Assembly (NCBI GenBank): GCA_000328365.1
Contig: KB304598.1
Coordinates: forward strand, 481,715-545,714
Origin: Capitella teleta
Taxonomy: Eukaryota > Annelida > Polychaeta > Capitellidae
Length of the DNA stretch: 64,000 nucleotides
Direction of reading: 5' to 3'
Shown here: in pieces, positions 1-9,699 of the stretch
How the letters are laid out: the number at the start of each line of letters is the position of its first letter
How positions within the stretch are numbered: position 1 is the stretch's first letter
Position numbers and translations under genes: made by a program
The notes under the pieces: generated by a model
What the model saw: only the letters and a program-made list of their open reading frames with translations
Database searches by the model: none
Told to the model about the DNA's origin: nothing

Positions 1-2462
1 GACATATATTTGTGTTTTCACTATTTATGCATACATTTTCATCAGAGCTTGATTGAGACATGACGAAGTAAATTCAATACCGCTTGGCCGTTAAGCCAGC
101 TACGCATCTGTTTGATATGTAATTACCATCCTGACAACACGATTTTAAGAGATTGTCGTCACACAGCCAAAAAGCAGAATTAAGAGCTAGACTGCATGAT
201 TATCTGTTTGATTATCATTCAGTATAGCCACGAAGACCAATAATAATTACTAGGCAATATTATGAATATATTATATGGAATATAAATTAGGGTTTCAATA
301 ACGGCACGACTTTTAATAATAAAAATTTGAAGTGATTGCTCGCCACGCCCGGCCTTTTCCGTAGTACGGTAATAGTCATCTCGCCCTGCCCTTTCATCAG
401 TACCGCTGACAGTCATCACGCCCGTGCGTAATGTACCAATGTGTGATTGTCATGCCCCCCTTTATGCCTTACTTCTTGCATGCACTCATAGAGGTACTGG
501 GAAGCTGAGACAAAGCATATAATTATGGTGACGGGCGTGTTCACTAGTGGTTTCCATAATAATTAGAATGCAATTATATTATATAATTATATATAGACGG
601 AAAACTTTAAAATAAACTTACTTTCATAATGATAATCCATGCGTGACAGGTAGACCCATTATCCAGAGGACTTGACTTGAACAAGTGGCCAGAAAACAGG
701 TAAGTTAGTGAGTTAGTCACTACTCAGGCGAGTCACTAGTCAGCGAAGTTTCCGTCGCCTGTTCGTAGCAAAAACCGGCGATGCAGTGTCGTGGACTTCT
801 CTCCCGAGTGCTTGACCGTTCATTTGAACTCATAGTATTCAATCAAAGCGATTCAATCATTTAAACACAACTAAAATGTAAAATTATCGCGATCGAGCAG
901 ACAATCAAAACAGCGCTCCAAGAGCCAAGGTCAAGGTCGTCGTGACGTCACAAATCACCTTGTCAAGCGAGAGGTGAAGCGGGATTTCGAAAATCGTTTT
1001 TTTCGCGCCCTCAATATCTCTCACTTTGCGGAGGTGTAAATAGTATTTATAGAGGACGGATCATGGTTTTATTTATTGCAATAACAATTAAAATATTCAA
1101 TTTTATTAATAAATGCATTTAATATGCAATATAAAAACACATTTTGAAGTGTCATGGACACTTTAAGAGTAGATTATTTTTTTCACACGACCCTGCATCT
1201 TTAGAATTTGAGTCTTCATTCAGACGGAAGTCGTATCTTGAATTGACCCAGAGCATATACAGAGTGGGCCAAAAGTAGTCTATATCTACTCAAAACTTCA
1301 AAACAAAACTCTAAAATTGGTTAAAATGTATCATTTATTCCAAAAAAAAAAAACAAAAAAAAAAAAAAAAACTACTGATATGGGTCGATAAGGTTACTCT
1401 GCGCCCATTTATGGCATGAAGTCAATTTTGAATGAGAGAGGAACATTTAAATGCGATTTGTGAGTGATCGCAAAGATAGCTAAATCAGATGAGCTCCTAA
1501 ACGAGCATATTTGATTGTCATCTATTGCAGGGCGCTTCAATGCAAATTTTCTGCTTTGTTTTGATTTTAGGAGATACAACGTTACAACGACACTCATTAC
1601 ACTGACAAATTCACTTAACGACAGCTTTTTGGTCGAAACCGATCTGCCACAATGTTAAAAGCACGATACACTGACAAAATTCACTGTTCCGACACTGACA
1701 GGCAAAACGCCAAACAAATGTGCTTTTAACATTGAAATCTAGCTCATTACAACGACAGGCTGTCGCCTTGAGGTCGCTCATGTTCAATGACACGCGACTG
1801 TCTCCGATGTTCACTGACGCACGACTCACATGAATTAAAGTTCTCATGTTGTCGGCAGGTTATTAATTGCTGCAAAGTTTGCTTAAGCCTTTGTAAAAAT
1901 ATCAAAGATTCAATTCAATGGTTTGTTGGTAAACAGCTCAGATGAAAGGTTTAAAGTTGTGAATGCCGACGCTGAACACAGAGAGTGAAATGCACATCTC
2001 CCGCTCAATTAAAGCAACGGATAGGTAGCGGTCGCCTTTGTCGGCTTTCAAATCGTTATTGTTTGTTTTGATTACAAAAGATAAAAGTCCTTTGATCGTT
2101 GCCGGTGATCGGAAAAATACTCTATGAATATTCAATGAACTCCGGCGACAAGCATAATTAGATATTGTGAAGAGAACAGAGACTTTGAAAAACATCTAAC
2201 TCCTATTTTATCATTATTAAAAGATATTGAATATAAACGCACTAATGTTAAGAAGCAGAAAACAATGTTTGATTTCTTCAAAAAATAAATATGTAAGGCC
2301 TAAACTATCCTTCAAATCCATAAAATTTTTCTTCCCTGTTACAACACAGTGTGCATGCTAGGTAACACTACATACAGTAGGCATTATGGAGTGACAATCA
2401 TAACGTCACCATCATGACGGTCGGTCGGTGCGTTATGAGCCAAATTCATTACACTGACGATT

Positions 2463-2510
2463 TCGTTACAACGACTAATTTGCCTGAAACCAAACATGTC
2501 GTTGTAACGA
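2463..2510. repeat. 13-bp perfect inverted repeat, possible pogo-like transposon end
   Basis: TCGTTACAACGAC at 2463-2475 is repeated as its exact reverse complement at 2498-2510, with a 22-base loop. The right arm runs into GAGCTTTTACTG followed by TA. Read from the other strand this is CAGTAAAAGCTCGTTACAAC, which resembles the ends of pogo/Tigger-type elements that insert at TA. I could not find a matching left end, so this may be a solo end or a chance hairpin. Related TTACAACGAC motifs occur near 1572 and 1746. Confidence 0.35.
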
Positions 2511-2718
2511 GCTTTTACTGTAATTTACAGTCATTCAGTCTATTAATTGAAATCAAGGTTAAGATGGAAATGGTATCATCCACCATATCAAAATCAATTA
2601 AAATTACGCTCAATGTTGTTAAATGAATAAATGTATCGTACTATGTACACAAATCACTGGAAGAAAACCGCCTTGCGCATTTGAATGTTCTTTGATATTG
2701 CTGAAAATGCGTTTTTAA

Positions 2719-2788
2719 ATGAAATGAAATGAAATGAAATGAAATGAAATGAAATGAAATGAAATGAAATGAAATGAAATGAAATGAA
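2719..2788. repeat. GAAAT pentanucleotide microsatellite
   Basis: About 14 near-perfect copies of a five-base GAAAT unit, followed by an A run. An open frame on the minus strand that reads as repeated FHFIS-type residues is a product of this array, not a gene. Confidence 0.9.
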
Positions 2789-3942
2789 AAAAAAACCGTA
2801 GTAAAATGCGAACTACATCTAAGCCGTTGAGTCGAGGGCAGAAGACTGCCCGTGATTTTAATCCATTCGCTCTCTCGTAAATTTGATTTCGGCGCACCAA
2901 AACGTTCAAATTAAAGACATCAATAATATTTAAAGTTTTATCTTTTCGTGTTGTTAATTTTACGTCAGATATATTAATTATATACATTTTGTGGGAATTT
3001 GCGGATGGCTCCAAAAACCGGACCATAGTGCATCACGTTGGTGTTACTTATTTTGCAATCAACTACAGAGAATGAATTTACGCATCTCCTCTTGCAATGG
3101 AATCATTATTATCTCAATAATAAGTATTAACGGGTGAGATTGACCATGAGTCTTCCGTCCAACATGCGATTCTTCGCCAAAATTATTTACGTATCCATCT
3201 AGTGTTGTATTATCATAATTTATACTCTATTTCCATTGCTTATGGACTCATGCGTGTCACTGACCTCAATGATAGACAAATAATGGACATATTGGGATGG
3301 AGAATATACTTAATGTCTGTTCCCCTTTTAGAACCATCAAGGGAAGTTACCTGAATCATGTTTAGCTTAGAGATCCGCTCACCTGCCGAAACAACTAGCT
3401 TTTATTCTGATATTGTTTGCAATTGTTCAGAGACGGAAATTCCGCTAAGTGTGCTTCAATTGTGGAGGAGCATCGACAAAAACGATGAGCGATAATAGAT
3501 GAATTGCAGCATTGCGTTTTCGTGGATCGCTTTACTGTGTTTTCTGCAAATGTGTTGTTTGTGCTTCAGAGAGGGTTGTTACATTAGGAGGAGGGGGAGG
3601 TGGAGAAGAAGGAGGGGTGAGAGCGGGGTCAGTACAGGCGAGATCCCAATGATTAACAATGGGATATCAATTCCCCAAATTGTCCAAAAAAAGGAAATCA
3701 TATGAATGTGTCTGTGTGTTTCATTAAAAATTGTGTACTTCCTAGAGATAACAATTGGTCACTCTTGTATGCACATGAATATTATCATTATTATGCAATC
3801 AGTATTAATCCCTATTAATGTATATTTTATACTTTATTGTCACTGGTCATAAACATCCCACGACCCACGATGAGAGAGGAGAAGAGGAGAGACAACCTGT
3901 TGCTTGGCAATCGTTGATCGCCATAGCAACACCTGAACTATG

Positions 3943-4016
3943 GGCGTGGGCGTTTCCCGCGGTGTCTCATGAATATTAATCGTTATGAATATTAATGTCC
4001 TCATCTAATAAATATC
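3943..4016 (+). promoter_or_regulatory. Probable promoter of the PPPL-amide prohormone gene
   Basis: Upstream of the ATG at 4084 lie a perfect EGR-type consensus GCGTGGGCG (3944-3952) and two direct copies of ATGAATATTAAT (3969-3980 and 3986-3997). A weak TATA-like AATAAATA lies near 4009-4016. The twin AT-rich motif is typical of POU or homeodomain binding. The spacing to the start codon allows a short 5' leader of roughly 40-50 bases. This is inference from motifs only. Confidence 0.4.
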
Positions 4017-4083
4017 CGTGTTCGGTGTGGGCGCTAGTTCAGTTACTTCTAAGAGGAGATAAAGTTCAGAGCTGAGCTCCACA

Positions 4084-4413
4084 ATGAAGCTGGGACTGCT
4101 TCTGCTACTCAGTGCTTTATTGTTTAATGCCTGCCATGGACTTGCGCCGAAGTTAGTGCCTCTCAAGAACCATCCGCCACCTCTTGGACGCCGCGCCATT
4201 CCGTTCAGTTTTGACCCAAGAGCATTATCGGACATTTTAAGTGACATCATTCCCGACGATGACGTCACGAGGGATCCGTGTTGGTCGGAAGACGCGGAGG
4301 ATTGGTTGCTTCGATGGGCGTTGAGGTACGGCTATCTGGAAAAGGATTCAAGTCCCGCTGTTGTGGAAGAGTTCCTTCGCAGTGTGCCCAGGGAATATAG
4401 ACTGATCTGCTGA
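4084..4413 (+). CDS. Secreted prohormone-like protein with predicted PPPL-amide peptide
   Basis: A 109-residue single-exon protein that I do not recognise as a named family. Residues 1-19 form a clear signal peptide (MKLGLLLLLSALLF..., cleavage probably after CHG). It is followed directly by LAPKLVPLKNHPPPL and then Gly-Arg-Arg (35-37), a classical amidation plus dibasic cleavage site, so a 15-residue amidated peptide is predicted. The rest is acidic (IIPDDD), then Trp- and Arg-rich. It holds two cysteines, C66 and the C-terminal residue C109, which could form a disulfide. The first ATG after the putative promoter was chosen. A poly(A) signal AATAAA sits about 50 bases after the stop. Small size, signal peptide and processing site fit a neuropeptide or peptide-hormone precursor. 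The mature products and their receptor are unknown. Confidence 0.72.
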   Translation: MKLGLLLLLSALLFNACHGLAPKLVPLKNHPPPLGRRAIPFSFDPRALSDILSDIIPDDDVTRDPCWSEDAEDWLLRWALRYGYLEKDSSPAVVEEFLRSVPREYRLIC

Positions 4414-4460
4414 GGAGCCGTGCGTGATGTGTCAACCTTTGTTTATCGTGTCTTCAATGC

Positions 4461-4466
4461 AATAAA
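4461..4466 (+). terminator. Poly(A) signal AATAAA for the PPPL-amide gene
   Basis: A canonical AATAAA lies about 50 bases downstream of the TGA at 4411-4413. It gives a very short 3' UTR, consistent with a compact intronless gene. Confidence 0.55.
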
Positions 4467-5439
4467 ATATTGCGTCATTTTTGGTTGTCTTAGCTTGCAT
4501 ATTTTTTTTTGGTTATGTGTCATGTTCTGCTGGTTTTGCTTCAATGCCATGCCTTATTCTAGTATTATTAGTATGCATAGTGGGAGAGTTCTACACGTGA
4601 GCTCATTGTCATGCTCTGTAGAAGAATATTTTGAGATTCACGTGAGTGCCAGATTGGTTAGATATCGTATACGCTATTGGAACCAACGTAAACAAAAGTG
4701 TAACACAAAAGTGTAACACATGAGAGGCTACTTTGAATTAAAAGCATTGTTTTTCTTCCCATCATGTCGATACATGTCTCACAGCTACTATTGGTCTTCT
4801 TCGTGGGCCTTTAAACAATTCAAAATGGGAAAATTTATCACTGTTGAGCATCGCTATGTGTAACACAATCCCTGAACCAGCACTGGTAGACACAGTTGAT
4901 TAGCCTTGTCACTGATAAGCTGATTGTTTCAGATAAAGGTGGATATCCATGGAATATGCTTAACACTGGTGGAATTTCACGATAGAAATTCGAGATGACC
5001 GACATTTCGTGGATGTTTATGTACTTTCAGGTTGAGGATTTGGAATTGAACAATAAAATTATCAAATTGTACGCAAATTATATCAACGGTGGATTATGAT
5101 AAAATGTCCAGAATGTTTTTCTTTCAATTCGAAAATAAAACCCTCGTTAATCTGTGAATTTAACGGAGCTGTAAGCCAACCATATACGACGTACCGTGCA
5201 TTCTGACACATGTTCCTATCTTCACAATCCATGACATATATTATTACATTAGTGCCCCATAAGTGGAACTCATAACTCACCGAGCCCCTTCTTAGACAAG
5301 GCAGTAGACGGAAATCCTGAGCGAGCGTCTTACTTTAGGGTCGGCCGATTGCGTTTGACTTCGTTCAACCAAACGGAGTTAGCGAACCACGATTCATGTC
5401 TGAGATCATGTTGCTACGCTTTTGAGGATTACTTTCAAA

Positions 5440-6147
5440 TTAAAGGGATGGGGAACTGAATTTTAAGTGATGTTCTATTGACTCATAGCACCAATTGATA
5501 GCATTCCTTGCCAAAAACACCATGCCTGGATGCAAGCGTAAGGAAATAATCCATTCCGAATATCGGGGTTAGCATTGGGCCTATGGGAGAATGACTTCCA
5601 TTACGAAGTATAGGAGGCAAACGTCAGCTGAAGGCCTGCCGTGATTGGCCCCGTGCCCCTCGTGAAGCTATCGATTTCAGCCAATCAGAGCAGAGCATCT
5701 TCGCCATAAAAGGACATCTCTGTTGTTTACGAAACGAAAGCGCATGCGTGGTGCACTCTGGCTGACCTTTTTACTGTTTCAGGATGAGAAACATAGTAGG
5801 TGTCCTAGAAAATCGCTTGTTAAAATAAGAAAAATAGCGAAAAATGTTTTTTTTTTTTTTGCGCCTGGCTGGTGGCAAAATGATTATTCTATCTATTTCC
5901 GAAAAAAAAAAAAAAAAACAATATCTAGGGGTTTAGTCACAGGACACGCTGATATGACGAGGCCCATTGTAAAAGATGGGGAACTCGGTGTTTCATCACA
6001 GCTCATGACGTCACGCCAAGTTAGCAATATATCTCCCGCGAAATCGTTAGGGATGATATTCCTTGTGTGGGCCAGGCATAGGAATCATTTTTGGTGCATC
6101 AAATAACGACTCAAAGTCCGTTTTTAACCAGTTCTCCCTCCCTTTAA
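5440..6147 (+). mobile_element. TTAA-flanked non-autonomous DNA transposon, copy A
   Basis: A ~708-bp element nearly identical to the reverse complement of 14991-15692. It begins TTAA-AGGGATGGGGAACTG and ends with the matching inverted sequence CAGTTCTCCCTCCCT-TTAA, giving terminal inverted repeats of about 15-20 bp. TTAA occurs at both edges in both copies while sequence outside differs, as expected for a TTAA target duplication (piggyBac-type insertion). The terminal bases themselves do not prove the superfamily. No transposase is present. Inside are CCAATCAGAGC and TGACGTCA-like motifs and a 127-codon open frame shared with the other copy. Confidence 0.72.
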
Positions 6148-7130
6148 ATGTTGTCCCTCGGATACTACACACGACAATAATATTTTCGACTTCCAGTTCA
6201 TGTGACAACATTATTGTCTCCAACCCTTATTCACAATGTTTCTGAACCCTTTTCTGAACACTTGACACTGTGGTGAACTTTTCGCACTGTCCTGTCAGTT
6301 ATGTGGTCTGGTGTCGTGTACTCTTCTAATCGATACGTTTCATGGTGGCCGCTATAAAACCACGCCACAATCTGCACGCATTCCGACGGACTAATTTGTT
6401 GACTCCCTTCTCAGTGATGACGCATGGATCTTCATTCACCCCCTGTGCTAACCAAAATAGTTTTGATCAAGTAATTATAACCGAGTGATTATAACTAAAG
6501 GGGAATTTAGGCTTTAATTGTATGATAATGCATCGTATTGAATTATACATGCAATACACACGGGGAGCAATATTCTTATACAAATTACCCGCCCTTTTCA
6601 GTACAGGCCATAACATGGGCCAAAGTTCCACAAAATTATTGATATCCGTGCGGCGGGAGACCCATTGCCATCAAAGACCAGAATTTATACTGCCATAATA
6701 TCCCTTGCTCACCGGCGATTAATTTATGTAAAAGTGTCAAAACTGTCAATAGAACCATCCTCAACGTATAAGTAAGCACATGCAAAATTAAAATATAAAA
6801 ATTGATTTATATTAAACGTATTTTTTACGCATGTGTATTGAACAATATTATAATGATCGTAATAATTGCAAAGGTTCACGTGAATCAAACTTGCGAATGA
6901 TTTTGTGGTTTAATTGTGACGTCATGATATTTGAGGAATTTCGTCTTGTCGAAATGTCGAGCATAAACTCGCTCAGATTTCAGTGATTCTCTCAGGTTTC
7001 ATCACTGTCAGCGTGTTTTAATTAGCTTATTTAATTATCGGGATAATTAAGTTGAAAAGTTCATTCGGTCAATTGTAAATTCACATATGAAAACTCGTTT
7101 AGCGATCGGACGCAGCATATAACTGAGGTC
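6148..7130. other. Intergenic region between transposon copy A and a putative small transcript
   Basis: AT-rich sequence with no convincing coding frame, RNA gene or repeat. The last part leads into a TATA-like sequence near 7141. Confidence 0.5.
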
Positions 7131-7214
7131 TCTTTTCCTGTATAAACGAGTATATATCGAAGTGCGGAGAACGCTATTGTCTAGCGTTGTTTTAAAGAAA
7201 TCCTCCTTTGCAGC

Positions 7215-7349
7215 ATGTCTGCAGTGAGTGACTCGTTAACGATCATGTGTGCCAAGTACAATCTCAATAGAGAGAACCTGTCCACCTTTCTCAAGAAACC
7301 GATTGCTGAGTCTAATCAAACAGCAGCAGCTTTGCGTGATTATATGTGA
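7215..7349 (+). CDS. Possible 44-residue small protein
   Basis: A short frame beginning MSAVSDSLTIMCAKYNLNRE and ending ALRDYM. It lies about 70 bases downstream of a TATA-like sequence, in a region otherwise full of stops. Its composition is protein-like (mixed charged and hydrophobic residues, one Cys) but there is no signal peptide, membrane segment or motif that I recognise. A good splice-donor match, GCA|GTGAGTG, lies only nine bases after the ATG, so the frame could instead be intronic. Low confidence. Confidence 0.25.
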   Translation: MSAVSDSLTIMCAKYNLNRENLSTFLKKPIAESNQTAAALRDYM

Positions 7350-7565
7350 CTCAGAGAGGAGACTGGGATTTTAATTTAGGCTGTTATTATCAAACATCTG
7401 GCCACATGTTAACTTCTTAACTTGTCAACTCTTCTATCATGATTCATTTTTGATATACATCTAGATATTATATGTTTATTTCTATTTTTCATTATTAATA
7501 TGAGCAGCATTTTATGCCAATTATTGCTAAGCAGCTAAAGTGAGTCTCTGTGTCCCTTGTAAGCT

Positions 7566-7632
7566 GTTGACCCCTGTGCATGCGTTGAGGGCTACCAGGC
7601 GCCGTCCTCGTTCATGCACAGGATCTGTCAAC
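7566..7632 (+). ncRNA. MicroRNA-like hairpin
   Basis: Arms GTTGAC...CCTGTGCATG...GAGG pair with CCTC...CATGCACAGG...GTCAAC. This gives 20 base pairs in three helices (6, 10 and 4 bp) separated by small internal loops, around a 15-base terminal loop. Length (67 bases) and shape fit an animal pre-miRNA. I do not recognise either arm as a known miRNA. A palindromic transposon remnant is the main alternative. Confidence 0.35.
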
Positions 7633-8352
7633 ACTAAGGCCTCACAGACCGGCGACCGCTGCAATCGGATAAAATCTAATGCTTTAAAATTATTTTGCTA
7701 TTTGATGTTGTGAGTTTTCAGCCCAGAGGGAGGAGGGTCCGCCATAGGTTTTCTCACATGCTTAGCACCCAGCAATAGATTTTAGATTTTTGTTTTTTTT
7801 TGTCATATTGCATGTACATGTATATGCGAAATAAATATTATATATAGAAATCTTGCTCTGCTGTCTCGAAGTCAAATAATATTTGGCCTATTTAAAGAGG
7901 ATGGATCTCCGTTCAATACTTTCGGAACCTCTTAAGGTCGATTCCATCGATTTTTTTTTTGTGTATGAAGTTATGAACGCTAAGAGACGATTATTTTATT
8001 AAACGTTCTTTTCGCTATTGATAAGATTCAAGACCAGTAAACTCAAACAGAATAAGATAATTTCATAACTGCTTTCACAAAAGCTTTATTTTTGTGTGTG
8101 CGTGTTACTATTGATAATTTGCAATGTTCGTTGAAAATTTTCAGCCCTGGGAGAGAGACCCGTCGTAGCCATTCTTATGTGTTCAAAATCGAGCAATCGA
8201 TTTATATGTATAATCAATATACACAATTTTATACAATGTAAGTGCATTGAAACTCCATTCTTTAATCAGTTAATGTGTACTTGCGCCTAAACAAATGATG
8301 TGATCCTGTTAATGACTAGTTCTGTCATGTTTCGTGTCCATAATTTTATGTG

Positions 8353-8385
8353 ATATACATATATATTATATATATATTATATAGA
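8353..8385. repeat. TA-rich simple repeat
   Basis: Alternating AT tracts (ATATACATATATATTATATATATATTATATA). Low-complexity sequence only. Confidence 0.7.
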
Positions 8386-9181
8386 CACATATAAGACTGG
8401 ATAAAACACGAAACCTCCCCAACCCCTCGAAATAGTCTCATGGAGATCAGTTGTTACATAATTCATTGCTGTGCAGAGAAGTCGACATGATCGAAGAGAT
8501 CAAAATCTGAAATATTCATACATGGCTGTAACCATGGAAATCAAGAGCGCATTTTCTCGATTGAACAGCAATCACGCCGTGGTCGTAGCACGTGAAGACG
8601 TCAGATTATTAGTGATGTAGCGTCTCATCTCATTGCTATAGTGAGGTAGTTCAGTGCAAGCAATGTCTACGCAGTCCATTCATCTAAAGGCCAATGTTCT
8701 CCACCCTGTCAGGCATTTCAGTCGCAAATTCTGATGTCATTAGGTTTATGGTAAGACATGTGGGTGGAATAAAACAACAGCTATTCCAATTGGATCAATG
8801 AGTCGGTGGGGATAATGATAAGAACAAAATAATGCATGGTTATTTTGCTGAAAATCCAACAACATATCCAGCCAGTAAGACGTACTTCGTACTGATGTCG
8901 AATGATCAGAATCTGAAGTTGACACAGAAGAGAAACTCCTTTTTCGGCTGTGCCCATTCCACACATACAATGATTGTTGTTGTACATACATCTTCCTCCT
9001 TATTACGAATGGTGAAATAAAATACGGAGCATAACTTCACAAAAGCCTGCATACTAAAATTATAGAGCGTATAATGAATGAGCAGCATACTTCAAACGAA
9101 CCGTTCTGATCTATATAAAAAAGAAACCAAATTTCAATTACAAACACGTAAATTGGTTAAAGAATAATGGAAAAGTATAGC

Positions 9182-9187
9182 TTTAAT
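9182..9187 (-). terminator. Poly(A) signal ATTAAA for the GPPP-amide gene
   Basis: ATTAAA on the minus strand, about 110 bases downstream of the stop at 9298. It is the commonest variant of the AATAAA signal. Confidence 0.4.
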
Positions 9188-9297
9188 TCGACGGTTGAGA
9201 TTTCTGACGCAAATTCACACACAGAGAGAAATAAGAGTCACCAGAAAAACCATCGTCCGGGAAACACAGGTAACAGCTGATTTCCGATCTTCAAGAA

Positions 9298-9591
9298 CTA
9301 ATCCTCGAGGATCTTCTCGAGAAGTCGCAGCGCTTGGTGCCTCCGAGTTTCCACTTTCTGGTGCCTTGGTAACGAATTCAAATCCTCGTCCAGTGGCGGC
9401 CACTCAGCTTGCTCTAACCATGACGACCCAGCGGGTTCAAATTCAAAGTCATCCACTTCCGCTCGTTTTCCAGGTGGTGGTCCAAACGTCTTGTAATACT
9501 GAAACAAGTTCTTCTCAGCCAGAGCCATGGTTACCGTGGTGACGATTTCCATGGTTACCAGGCAGAGTAGCAAAGTCCTGAGAACTGGCAT
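9298..9591 (-). CDS. Secreted prohormone-like protein with predicted GPPP-amide peptide
   Basis: A 97-residue intronless protein, not recognised as a named family. Residues 1-25 form a signal peptide (MPVLRTLLLCLVTMEIV...MALA). It is followed at once by EKNLFQYYKTFGPPP and Gly-Lys-Arg (41-43), an amidation and dibasic cleavage site, so a 15-residue peptide ending in Pro-amide is predicted. The remaining 54 residues are acidic (AEVDDFEFEP...) and end in a basic then amphipathic segment (LRLLEKILED). The frame is open upstream to 9669, but I chose the ATG at 9591 because a strong TATA box lies 34-45 bases before it and the signal peptide begins there. The 5' leader would be very short. The layout (signal, 15-residue amidated peptide, acidic spacer) parallels the gene at 4084. 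Confidence 0.7.
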   Translation of the reverse strand: MPVLRTLLLCLVTMEIVTTVTMALAEKNLFQYYKTFGPPPGKRAEVDDFEFEPAGSSWLEQAEWPPLDEDLNSLPRHQKVETRRHQALRLLEKILED

Positions 9592-9624
9592 TTTTGGGGT
9601 GATTCTGACACTGGACAAAGAATG

Positions 9625-9636
9625 ACCCTTATATAT
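9625..9636 (-). promoter_or_regulatory. TATA box of the GPPP-amide gene
   Basis: A run of TATATATATATAAG on the minus strand ends about 35 bases upstream of the chosen ATG at 9591. A start site ~30 bases downstream would fall just before that ATG. This is why the longer frame was not used. Confidence 0.5.
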
Positions 9637-9699
9637 ATATATACATATCGGGGCTCTATATGAGGCCATTTAGAGCCATGCAATGATAATGATAAGCGC

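Larger units (their letters stand above)
1..4000. other. Gene-free 5' stretch
   Basis: No coding region that I trust lies here. Open frames are short, lack signal peptides or recognisable domains, and several cross simple repeats. The stretch holds an A-rich run near 1341-1372, the GAAAT array at 2719-2788, and repeated motifs around ACACTGACAAATTCAC near 1599 and 1668. It also holds a hairpin repeat at 2463-2510. The last 100 bases before 4000 look like the promoter of the gene at 4084. Confidence 0.6.
7139..7840 (+). ncRNA. Putative small transcription unit with hairpin
   Basis: The order of signals suggests one compact transcript. TATAAACGAG near 7141 is followed by a 44-codon frame at 7215-7349, a strong hairpin at 7566-7632, and AATAAA within GAAATAAATATT near 7829. 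Nothing proves transcription. The unit might be a precursor of a microRNA or another structured RNA, or a short-protein gene with a structured 3' UTR. Confidence 0.3.

Noticed and set aside
2715-3026. 103-codon minus-strand frame
   Set aside because: Its C-terminal quarter is the GAAAT microsatellite. No domain.
9592-9669. Longer start for the GPPP-amide prohormone (26 more residues)
   Set aside because: A TATA box lies inside this extension, and the signal peptide begins at the internal Met at 9591.
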